Shown: piece by piece, positions 57,300 through 64,000 of the stretch
Layout of the letters: every line of letters starts with the position of its first letter
Numbering within the stretch: the first letter of the stretch is position 1
Origin: JBDWFY01 sp039976075
GTDB lineage: Bacteria > Pseudomonadota > Alphaproteobacteria > Rhizobiales > Stappiaceae
Direction: 5' to 3'
DNA: 64,000 nucleotides
Assembly (NCBI GenBank): GCA_039976075.1
Contig: JBDWFY010000019.1
Coordinates: forward strand, 62,001 to 126,000
Notes under the pieces: model-generated
The model's database searches: none
What the model was told of the DNA's origin: nothing
Seen by the model: the letters and a program-made list of their open reading frames with translations, nothing else
Program-made: the position numbers and the translations under genes

Positions 57300-59846
57300 A
57301 TGCGAATGGTCATGGTTTCATCTGATAAGGCAGCGCTTACATATTCTGTAAGCGCTGCCGGTACGTTGCGTCGCTTTTCGCTGTGTTGTCTCGCCTTGAT
57401 TTTGGGCGTGACTTTTATCACCACAGGAGGGGTGGCCCAAAACTCCGATAGTGCTCCGTCGAATGCGCCTCTTTCAGGTGATGTTTCTCAAGCCTTCGAG
57501 ATTGCCATGCAGCATTTGCCCCGGCTCGTTGGGGGGCCTGGGCAAGGTGGCATGAGCGAGGGTGACTCCCTGCTGCTTTCAAGCTGGGCTGAGCAAAACC
57601 AGCAATCATGGACCTTAATTCTGGACAGGCTGAGAGATATTTCGAAGCTGAGAACTGCCAGCGGTATTGATCCGCTGCCAATATCTGACCTACCTAAAGA
57701 TCAACTTGAGTTCTTCCTCGCGGCCAGGCAACTGAATACGCGTTATCAGAAGCATCTGGATGACGTAGACGCGGCCATAAATTCCCGTAATGCCATGCTC
57801 CAAAAAGAGGCTGAACGCCGCGATGCCGAGTGTAAGTCGACCGTAGGTATTTGCTTCAATACGCCGTACTCGGTGGGCTCGGAAATTCCGATTTCAGCTG
57901 CGTTGTCCGATCTTCTGGCAATGCGGTTCAGTCTGGATGTAAAAGTCGCCGAGGCCGAAGACAAACCACTCACCGCCAAAATCACCCAGATCAGCATGTC
58001 CGATGACCTCTACAAAAAGAAAGTTGAGGATGCGGAGGTAGAGGTGATCTCAACCGCTGAGGATTACCGGCTCGCTGCTGAAAAAGAACTGCTTCTGAGA
58101 AACCGATTCGAGGAGGGTCTAAGGACCCATGCTTCGAAAATTGCGCCTATCGATACAGAAATTGAGACGCTCCGCAAGAGACTGCGGAGCCTCAGAGTCG
58201 CGGCCTTCAAGCCCAATACCGGCACAGCGACCATCGAAAACTCACCGCAGCACCAAAATACCCGCAATGCCATCAGACGGCAGGAGGCCGTTTTGGCCCG
58301 GCTCAACCGGCGCATTGAGCAGGTGAAAGAGTTTGGCGGCAGTAAAGAAGCCCTGCAGCAGAGCCTAGATACACTGGCCGCAGGCATCAAGAAAACAAAC
58401 ACCCGTATCGCCGCTCTGGAACAGGAACTGAGCGAGATCGGGAGCACAGGCACGTCTGATACAGCCGCGCAGTTAGAGACGGACGCCATGAGGGATCTGC
58501 AGGAGAAAATCAAGAAGGCGCAGTGGGCACACAGTCTTGAAGACGCCTCCCTCAGAGATCGGTCGGAGGCACTTCTGGCTCAGTCGGGAATACTGGAGCA
58601 AAAAGACGAAGCCTACGCCGCTGCACTGGATACTCTGGAAGCACTGAAAGCCAGACGGGCACGTCCACTGTTGCAAGTGCGCACAACAGACACGTTTGAC
58701 GCCGAATATACCAACAAATATGCAGAAATGCGCGATCTGAACAGGGCAATCAAGCTGAGTCGACAGGCGACATTTGAAGCGGACTATCAGCGCGAAAAAG
58801 CCCGAAGCGCAATGCTGCGCGCAGATGAAGATGCCTCCAACGCCTCGGAAAACCTCGAGCGTGGTATCATGAACTCCGCCAAAAGCCAGTTGCTTCTGGA
58901 AGCCTATATGCAGGCAAAGGAAGGCATTGATGCATCCAAGGCCGGGCCCGGCGTTTTCCTCATTTGGGCAACCAACCGAGTGGCACAGAACCTGTTCAAT
59001 CCGCCCAAGGTCTATGAGCCTGAATATCGCCTCGACGGACAGCAATCTGTTTCTCAGCAGATCCTTGAGAGCTACTTTGTCAAAGACAAGCAGGAAGCGG
59101 CGAGCCGGACAGCCAAATACGGCACTTCCAAAACCTACGATCATCTGCTTACCGCCGGAAAAGACACGCTTAAGCTCGGCAGCATAGAAAAAGAAATGCA
59201 GAAGATCATCGCGCAGCAGCGCGGTGGCCAGGCAAGCACAAAGACCCTGGCGAGCTTGCTGACACGGTACAAGGCGCAGGAAGCACTCTACAAGGAAGCG
59301 GGCAACGCGATGTCTGCGCGTATGTTTAGCAGCGGTAAAGTCAAAGTCGCATCAAAAATATCTGGAGATCTGCTGAAATCGCAATTGAAATCAATGGGTG
59401 TCGAAGCCATCAAGCGGCAGATGGCCGATTTTTTTGAGGGCGATGCATGGCGCTCATATATGCGTGCGCAGCAACGGTTTGTTCTGGCCGTCCGCATATT
59501 CCGGGTTAATGGCAACATCTATTGGCGCAACCGCGACCACTTCGAGGGCTTGCTGTCACTGCGCGAAGCGATAAAGGGAAAATACTACGACGAAAAGTCC
59601 AAGCTTCAAATCGAAACAAGCGAAGCGTTTGACGTCAAAGGCGGCGAAAGGTTCTGGGTGATCTTTGCCGATGAAAACGGCGAACCGTCAAAAGAGCCCC
59701 ACCCGGGCCGGCTCAATGTATTTCTCAACGACACGCCGCTCGACAGAAAACGCGGCAGCAATATCTTCGATCTGTCGGATGTCGGGGCAAAGGCCTTGCG
59801 TCGCCAAGGGGACAAGGAGCTGTCGTTGAAATTGGTGTTTGAGTAG
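57300..59846 (+). CDS. Large periplasmic coiled-coil protein, unknown function
   Basis: An 848-residue protein I do not recognise. A signal or anchor (FSLCCLALILGVTFITTGGVA, about residues 26-46) is followed by long charged heptad-like helices, for example EAEVEVISTAEDYRLAAEKELLLRNR-like runs at 240-270 and around 320-380 and 440-520, where coiled coil is predicted by composition. Two Cys lie close together (ECKSTVGICFN, about 178-186) and could form a disulfide. The C-terminal 90 residues, from about FDVKGGERFWVIFADENGEPS, look beta-rich. It is translated right after the VWA gene. A structural or adhesive role with that protein is a guess from context. Confidence 0.65.
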   Translation: MRMVMVSSDKAALTYSVSAAGTLRRFSLCCLALILGVTFITTGGVAQNSDSAPSNAPLSGDVSQAFEIAMQHLPRLVGGPGQGGMSEGDSLLLSSWAEQNQQSWTLILDRLRDISKLRTASGIDPLPISDLPKDQLEFFLAARQLNTRYQKHLDDVDAAINSRNAMLQKEAERRDAECKSTVGICFNTPYSVGSEIPISAALSDLLAMRFSLDVKVAEAEDKPLTAKITQISMSDDLYKKKVEDAEVEVISTAEDYRLAAEKELLLRNRFEEGLRTHASKIAPIDTEIETLRKRLRSLRVAAFKPNTGTATIENSPQHQNTRNAIRRQEAVLARLNRRIEQVKEFGGSKEALQQSLDTLAAGIKKTNTRIAALEQELSEIGSTGTSDTAAQLETDAMRDLQEKIKKAQWAHSLEDASLRDRSEALLAQSGILEQKDEAYAAALDTLEALKARRARPLLQVRTTDTFDAEYTNKYAEMRDLNRAIKLSRQATFEADYQREKARSAMLRADEDASNASENLERGIMNSAKSQLLLEAYMQAKEGIDASKAGPGVFLIWATNRVAQNLFNPPKVYEPEYRLDGQQSVSQQILESYFVKDKQEAASRTAKYGTSKTYDHLLTAGKDTLKLGSIEKEMQKIIAQQRGGQASTKTLASLLTRYKAQEALYKEAGNAMSARMFSSGKVKVASKISGDLLKSQLKSMGVEAIKRQMADFFEGDAWRSYMRAQQRFVLAVRIFRVNGNIYWRNRDHFEGLLSLREAIKGKYYDEKSKLQIETSEAFDVKGGERFWVIFADENGEPSKEPHPGRLNVFLNDTPLDRKRGSNIFDLSDVGAKALRRQGDKELSLKLVFE

Positions 59847-59963
59847 GACTAGAAAAGATACGATCCAAATGCTCTAAAGATCTACTTTTGCGCTGAGTGT
59901 ATCTCTTCGCGTTGTTCATCGTGGCCTGTGCAATAACTCGACCTTTGCCTCCCGCCTGTCATT

Positions 59964-59979
59964 TTGGCCCAAAGTACAG
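59964..59979. promoter_or_regulatory. Alcohol-regulon dyad, weak copy 3
   Basis: TTGGCCCAAAGTACAG matches the TTGNACYAARGTNCAA consensus except at two positions, 103 bases before the cytochrome c550 gene. Its own symmetry is poor, so it is a weaker candidate than the copies at 49314 and 54461. Confidence 0.3.
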
Positions 59980-60081
59980 TTCCCATTTTCAAGAGCCAGA
60001 CTTAATCATGAGTTCAAGGATGGTCATTCGATGCCTGGAGCATGTGATGCTTTCAGGTTCGAAGTTTTTGGGAGGAAAACA

Positions 60082-60777
60082 ATGGCAATCACGCGAAGCC
60101 GAGTCATATGGGCGATAGGAGGGCTCATTGCTGCGACGGGTCTGGCATTCGGCCATGGTGACGTTGCACCTCAGCCTGTGAATACAGATGGGCTGCCCGA
60201 CGTGGGTGAAGAGTGGTTGACGGAGAATCCCTATCGTGATGCCGATGAAGCTGTTTGGCGGAAGGCCATCGATATTGGCTCCTCTGGTTACAATCAAAAC
60301 TGCGCGCGTTGCCATGGACTTGGCGCGGTGTCAGGCGGACTTGCGCCGGATTTGCGTTATCTTGAGGCTGAGGAAGACGGTGATGAGTGGTTTGCCGAGC
60401 GGTTCCAGACAGGATACACCCAGAACGGCACCACCAAGATGCCGGCCTTTGGCGAATTGCTCGGTCAAAAGGCAGCCTGGGCAATCCGAACCTACGTGGA
60501 AACCCGTCCGGATGAGGATTCAATGGGCGAGCATGCCGGGCGGCTGAAAGAGCTCCGCGATATGCTGAGTAAATGGTCGACAGCAGATGGCGGAGATGCC
60601 GACCACGAAGCCGTGAAGGCGGAATTATCTGAAATCGCAACGAAAATTGAAACGGGGTCCGGTGCGCCAACTGCTGACAGCGTTGCCTTTCGGGCTTCCA
60701 GGCAGATTGACGGTACAACGGCCTCTTACAAGGCCGCGGCTGAAACATTGACCGTTGGCTTGTCAGCGGCACAATAA
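60082..60777 (+). CDS. Cytochrome c550 of the PQQ alcohol dehydrogenase (PedF-like)
   Basis: A 231-residue periplasmic cytochrome c. The ATG at 60082 follows GGGAGGAAAAC. After the signal (VIWAIGGLIAATGLAFG) a single haem site NCARCHGLG uses Cys74, Cys77 and His78; the distal Met is likely in TTKMPAFG. The C-terminal 90 residues are helical and unrelated to the haem domain. It matches the PedF family that takes electrons from quinoprotein alcohol dehydrogenases. It is followed 12 bases later by a binding protein of the same system. Confidence 0.87.
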   Translation: MAITRSRVIWAIGGLIAATGLAFGHGDVAPQPVNTDGLPDVGEEWLTENPYRDADEAVWRKAIDIGSSGYNQNCARCHGLGAVSGGLAPDLRYLEAEEDGDEWFAERFQTGYTQNGTTKMPAFGELLGQKAAWAIRTYVETRPDEDSMGEHAGRLKELRDMLSKWSTADGGDADHEAVKAELSEIATKIETGSGAPTADSVAFRASRQIDGTTASYKAAAETLTVGLSAAQ

Positions 60778-60789
60778 AGCGGGCAATTG

Positions 60790-61689
60790 ATGAAGCCGAA
60801 AAGTGCATTGCCTGCAATCGTGCTGTTGGGTGCTCTGGTCTTCAGTGGCAGTGCCATTGCGCGCTGCGAGGATTACCAACCCGGACCCAAGCCACAAAAC
60901 ACGGGACGGGATAGTGTCGGACAGGATCTGGATACGATTATTGACCGGGGTTTCATCGAATTTGCAGTCTATGAAGATTTTGCGCCCTTTTCCTACCGAC
61001 AGGACGGCAAGGTAAAGGGCGTTGATATCGAGATTGGCAATCTCATCGCTGCCGATCTGGGTGTCGAGGCAAAATTCAATCTGGTCACCGCTGGCGAGAA
61101 CCTTGATGCCGATCTCAGGAACTATGTCTGGAAAGGGCCCTTGATCGGCGGAGCCGTCTCCAATGTCATGCTGCATGTTCCCTACGACAGCGACTATGCC
61201 TGCCGGGTGGAACAGGTTGTTTTCACTGGTCAATATTACGAAGAGGCTGTTGCCATTGCCTTTTTGAAGGAGGCCTATCCGGAAGATCCACCCGTGCCGG
61301 CTTATTTCCGGTTTGATGACGTGGCGGTGGAAAACGACTCCATCGCCGACTTTTATCTTTCCTCGGTGTTTGGCGGTCAGCTACAGCGCAAAGTCAAACG
61401 TTATCCCAATGTTGTCGATGCCATGGGGGCACTGAACAACGGTGAGGTGAAGGCAGCCATGGCGCCGCGTGGCCAGCTGGAATTTGGCATGACGAGCAAA
61501 ACCGGCATCCACCAACCGCCATTACCGGGTTTTGCCGTTGGTCGCTGGACTGTGGGTGTGGCCGTAAATTTCCGATATCGACCACTGGCTTATGCGGTCG
61601 ACGATGCGATCAGCAACGGAATTGAAACAGGTAAGATTGCCAAAATATTTTCCGATTATGGCCTGAGTTTCACTCCGCCGGAACGTTAA
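60790..61689 (+). CDS. Quinoprotein-associated substrate-binding protein (MxaJ/XoxJ-like)
   Basis: A 299-residue secreted protein of the type II periplasmic-binding fold. The signal is PAIVLLGALVFSGSAIA. CEDYQPGPKPQNTGRD, VYEDFAPFSYRQDGKVKGVDIEIGNLIAADLG and RWTVGVAVNFRYRPLAYAVDDAI are typical of the MxaJ/XoxJ branch. The C-terminus ends FSDYGLSFTPPER. In methanol dehydrogenase clusters MxaJ or XoxJ helps assembly or activation of the dehydrogenase rather than import. A TTG at 60787 is an alternative start. Confidence 0.85.
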   Translation: MKPKSALPAIVLLGALVFSGSAIARCEDYQPGPKPQNTGRDSVGQDLDTIIDRGFIEFAVYEDFAPFSYRQDGKVKGVDIEIGNLIAADLGVEAKFNLVTAGENLDADLRNYVWKGPLIGGAVSNVMLHVPYDSDYACRVEQVVFTGQYYEEAVAIAFLKEAYPEDPPVPAYFRFDDVAVENDSIADFYLSSVFGGQLQRKVKRYPNVVDAMGALNNGEVKAAMAPRGQLEFGMTSKTGIHQPPLPGFAVGRWTVGVAVNFRYRPLAYAVDDAISNGIETGKIAKIFSDYGLSFTPPER

Positions 61690-61707
61690 GCTCGTCCCAT
61701 AAATTTT

Positions 61708-62622
61708 CTAAAGCGTTACGAGATCTCCGTCACTGTCGATCAGGGTGATGCGCTGCACATGCGGGTTTGCTGCGAGTGCAGTGCGGATGAAATGTGTGTT
61801 TGCATGACAGAGCGCAGTTGAAAGTCCATCGGCAAGCGCTGCACTGTCCGCTTCGACACTGACGGTTGACCAGAGCGGTGCCGACGGTGCTGCCGGGTTG
61901 AGTATGTGGGTATCTGCTCCCGCAAATGTCAGCACTCCGGGGCTTGAGGTGGCAATGGCGCTGTTGCTAACGATGCGTCGGCCGATCAGACCATGATTGG
62001 GATCCGACAGACCCACGTGCCAAGGGCCACCGATGGCTCGGAATTCACCGATGTTAATCAGTGTCCGCCTGGCACCTGCTCGCTGGAACGCTTCGGCGAT
62101 CAGGTCGGTGGCAAATCCCTGTGCGATGCCATTCAACGTGATCGCCTGACCTTCCGCCAGTTGCACACGGGTACCGCTGCGCTGCACGTTGTGCCAACCG
62201 ACGGCTTCGCGTGCTGATTTAATATCGCCGCCATTTGCCAGTGCCTGCCACAAGGGCTGTACGGTCGGATCAAACAAACCATCGGTCAGCCGATGGACCT
62301 CGTGCGCCAGATCAAGAAGTCGGTGAAAACGGGCGTCCTGTTCAGTGATTTTCCCTGCCGCATTCAGCCTGGCAAGCGATGAGTTTGCGTTGAACAGGCT
62401 GAAGAGGGCATCGACATCCGCCAGTGTTTTCTCAGCCTCGCGAAGAAGCGGTTCGGTCCAGGTTGCCGGGCCTTGCAGTGTGATTTCCGCCTCAGCGCCC
62501 AAGGCAGTTCCGCGCCAGCGGCTAACCGGTTGGACCGGCTTGGATGAGGCCCGCGCCGGTGGAAGTGTTGAGGATAAAGAAAATGCAGCGGACAGGGCAA
62601 TGAAACGGCGGCGGGAGATCAT
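61708..62622 (-). CDS. apbE: FAD:protein FMN transferase (ApbE)
   Basis: A 304-residue exported flavin transferase. The ATG at 62622 overlaps the stop of the upstream gene (ATGA). A Tat-type signal, SRRRFIALSAAFSLSSTL, leads to the domain with WRGTALGAEAEITLQGPA, FNANSSLARLNAAGKIT, LNGIAQGFATDLIAEAF and the closing ADGLSTALC. ApbE attaches FMN to Thr or Ser in proteins such as the NosR/RnfG-type membrane subunit encoded just before it, so that protein is its likely target. Confidence 0.88.
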   Translation of the reverse strand: MISRRRFIALSAAFSLSSTLPPARASSKPVQPVSRWRGTALGAEAEITLQGPATWTEPLLREAEKTLADVDALFSLFNANSSLARLNAAGKITEQDARFHRLLDLAHEVHRLTDGLFDPTVQPLWQALANGGDIKSAREAVGWHNVQRSGTRVQLAEGQAITLNGIAQGFATDLIAEAFQRAGARRTLINIGEFRAIGGPWHVGLSDPNHGLIGRRIVSNSAIATSSPGVLTFAGADTHILNPAAPSAPLWSTVSVEADSAALADGLSTALCHANTHFIRTALAANPHVQRITLIDSDGDLVTL

Positions 62623-64000
62623 TCTGCAGGAACCTCGCGTAGTTGCTTTTTCGCAGCAAGAACGAGCGGCACGCACTGTTTGGGATCGTCGTGAATGGTG
62701 ACACAATCAAGGCACTGAAAGCACTCTGAATAGGCAATTTTACCGCTTTTTTCGATCGCGCCGTATTTGCAGCGCACTTTACAAAGCTGGCAGGGGCTGC
62801 CGCAATCAGCGCGACGGGCGATCCAGTCCCGGCCTCGCAACAAGCCGCCAATGGCCATCACGGCCCCTAATGGGCAGACGTAGCGGCAGAACCCTTTGAA
62901 CAGAACCATGCTCAGAACAAGCCAGAAAACAGCATAGGCGACGTAATACCACTCGCGAACGAAAAAGACGGTAATTGCGGTTTTAAACGGCTCGATCTCC
63001 GCCACGGCGTCTACCTCATCCGGGGCGATGAAGACGGTGGCCACAAGCCCGGCCAGCAACACATATTTGAGCCATTTCAGACGTCGATCCCAAGCCTGGT
63101 TTGGTTCATATTGCGGTAGTTTGATCCACTTTCCGATATGATGGGCGAACTCCTGCAGAGCGCCAAACGGGCACAGCCAGCCACAGAACAGACCTCTGCC
63201 CCAAAGTACGAACCCGATGATGGTTACACCCCAAATCAGGAGTGAAAACGGATCGTAAAGCAAAAAGGAAAAGCTGCCGCCTTCAAAGAGTGTTCGAATG
63301 GTGCCGAGAACCGTGACGATCGATAGCTGTCCCTGACCCCACCATCCGATAAATACTGTAACAAACGCGAGAATTGCCAGCCGGGCAGGTGTAAACTGCT
63401 CCAGCATTGCAAGCCATCCCGAACGAACAGTCAGAACACTCATGAGGCCGATGAGGAATACACCTGCAATGATCAGATCTGTCATGCGGTTTCTGAGCGC
63501 CTCGAGCCACGGCGGTATCGGCTCGACCGTTACCGGTCGCAGGAAAAACCGGTCATCGGTCTTGTGATCGACTTTTAGCGTCACGCTGCCAACTTCGGGC
63601 TGGAACACGCCGTGTTTGCGGATGGCTTTGACATTCAGCGTCCAGTCGCGCGTTGGATCAAACCCAAGGCGTCGGTCTGTTCGCACGATCAGACCGACAC
63701 CATCATGCAATTCATCCGGCAGGGTGTCAGCCAGTTCGACAAGCAGGTCGGCATCGCGAATGGCAACAGGCAAACCGTCCTGTTCGGCAGAGAGCCAGTC
63801 AGGTGACGTGTTGCGGACAAAAGCTTCGGAAACGAGGCCGTGCCGTCCGGTTTCAATCAGCAGGACAGGTTCATCATGGGCGGAGATGGACAGGAAATTC
63901 TGAAGTTCCTGAAAGCTGTCGGTTGACAGGATTGCTTTGGCAATGGAAGACGGTCCGAGGTCAACCATCCATAAATCAAGATAAATTCCTTGCGGCTCAT
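62619..64000 (-). CDS. NosR/NirI-like membrane iron-sulfur protein, 5' part missing
   Basis: The frame stays open to the window end, reading EPQGIYLDLW before MVDLG, which matches the FMN-binding domain of NosR-like proteins, so this gene is truncated by the window. The visible 460 residues have about five membrane helices (LIIAGVFLIGLMSVL, LAILAFVTVFIGWW, LLIWGVTIIGFVLWG and others) with membrane Cys motifs CGWLCPFGALQEF and CRYVCPLGAVMAIGG, and a C-terminal CQLCKVRCKYGAI and CFQCLDCVTIH for two 4Fe-4S clusters. In this setting it more likely shuttles electrons from quinol to the periplasm for the quinoprotein system than serves nitrous oxide reductase, as no nos gene is in view. Confidence 0.83.
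   Translation of the reverse strand, partial: EPQGIYLDLWMVDLGPSSIAKAILSTDSFQELQNFLSISAHDEPVLLIETGRHGLVSEAFVRNTSPDWLSAEQDGLPVAIRDADLLVELADTLPDELHDGVGLIVRTDRRLGFDPTRDWTLNVKAIRKHGVFQPEVGSVTLKVDHKTDDRFFLRPVTVEPIPPWLEALRNRMTDLIIAGVFLIGLMSVLTVRSGWLAMLEQFTPARLAILAFVTVFIGWWGQGQLSIVTVLGTIRTLFEGGSFSFLLYDPFSLLIWGVTIIGFVLWGRGLFCGWLCPFGALQEFAHHIGKWIKLPQYEPNQAWDRRLKWLKYVLLAGLVATVFIAPDEVDAVAEIEPFKTAITVFFVREWYYVAYAVFWLVLSMVLFKGFCRYVCPLGAVMAIGGLLRGRDWIARRADCGSPCQLCKVRCKYGAIEKSGKIAYSECFQCLDCVTIHDDPKQCVPLVLAAKKQLREVPAE

Noticed and set aside
62619..64000. Reading the NosR-like gene as evidence of nitrous oxide respiration
   Set aside because: No nosZ, nosD, nosF or nosY is in the window, and the gene sits with alcohol-oxidation genes.
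1..64000. Search for tRNA, rRNA, CRISPR arrays, insertion sequences, att sites and prophage genes
   Set aside because: None was seen: no cloverleaf-like segments, spaced direct repeats, transposase or integrase sequences were apparent by eye.

Overview
The window looks like chromosomal DNA of an alphaproteobacterium, most likely a marine or soil Hyphomicrobiales (Rhizobiales) relative with moderate G+C by eye. This is inferred from the gene families (RHH_4 regulator, DUF3305/DUF3306/DUF6494/DUF6505/DUF6352 formate dehydrogenase neighbours, PQQ alcohol dehydrogenase accessory set, inositol locus) and from intergenic hairpins resembling the repeats common in Rhizobiales. I see no rRNA, tRNA, insertion sequence, phage or CRISPR. 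Coding is dense; only two gaps exceed about 300 bases.

Region 1 (1-8.9 kb): the 3' part of a ROK sugar kinase, a ribbon-helix-helix protein, a glyoxalase-fold protein, a Tat-exported small subunit with a GMC dehydrogenase, a pseudoazurin-like cupredoxin behind a Crp/Fnr-type dyad, a divergent PRPP synthase, two L,D-transpeptidases with a small Cys-rich protein and a membrane thioredoxin-fold protein, and a MarR regulator divergent from a small protein gene.

Region 2 (8.9-18.4 kb): a myo-inositol catabolic locus. A minus-strand operon iolD-iolC-iolB-iolJ faces a plus-strand operon of two Gfo/Idh/MocA dehydrogenases and iolE. A LacI-family regulator follows; related operators lie in front of its own gene and between the two operons.

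Region 3 (18.4-24.3 kb): a DUF6064 membrane protein, two aldo-keto reductases, a YadG/YadH-like ABC-2 exporter and the Fe-S carrier ATPase Mrp/ApbC.

Region 4 (24.4-43.7 kb): a large formate dehydrogenase island: TorD-type chaperone, small Tat protein, catalytic, Fe-S and cytochrome b subunits, a WD40-cytochrome c fusion, several small proteins of unknown function, a degenerate biotin/lipoate-ligase homologue, a polyferredoxin, DUF3305, DUF3306, DUF3144 and a tungstate importer TupBCA. The importer suggests that the enzyme carries tungsten. A second MarR module (MarR, DOMON-like protein, small protein) sits inside the island and resembles the one in region 1.

Region 5 (44-64 kb): periplasmic alcohol oxidation. 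A response regulator, a hybrid histidine kinase and a FIST sensor adjoin a PQQ alcohol dehydrogenase carrying the lanthanide Asp signature. An FNR-box-preceded universal stress protein, the PQQ-associated ABC system, a beta-propeller protein, a LuxR-type regulator, a VWA protein with an 848-residue coiled-coil partner, PedF-like cytochrome c550, an MxaJ/XoxJ-like binding protein, ApbE and a NosR-like membrane Fe-S protein (cut by the window end) follow. A dyad TTGNACYAARGTNCAA precedes the dehydrogenase and the ABC operon, and a weaker copy precedes the cytochrome. Together, regions 4 and 5 suggest an organism that oxidises short alcohols and formate in the periplasm for energy.
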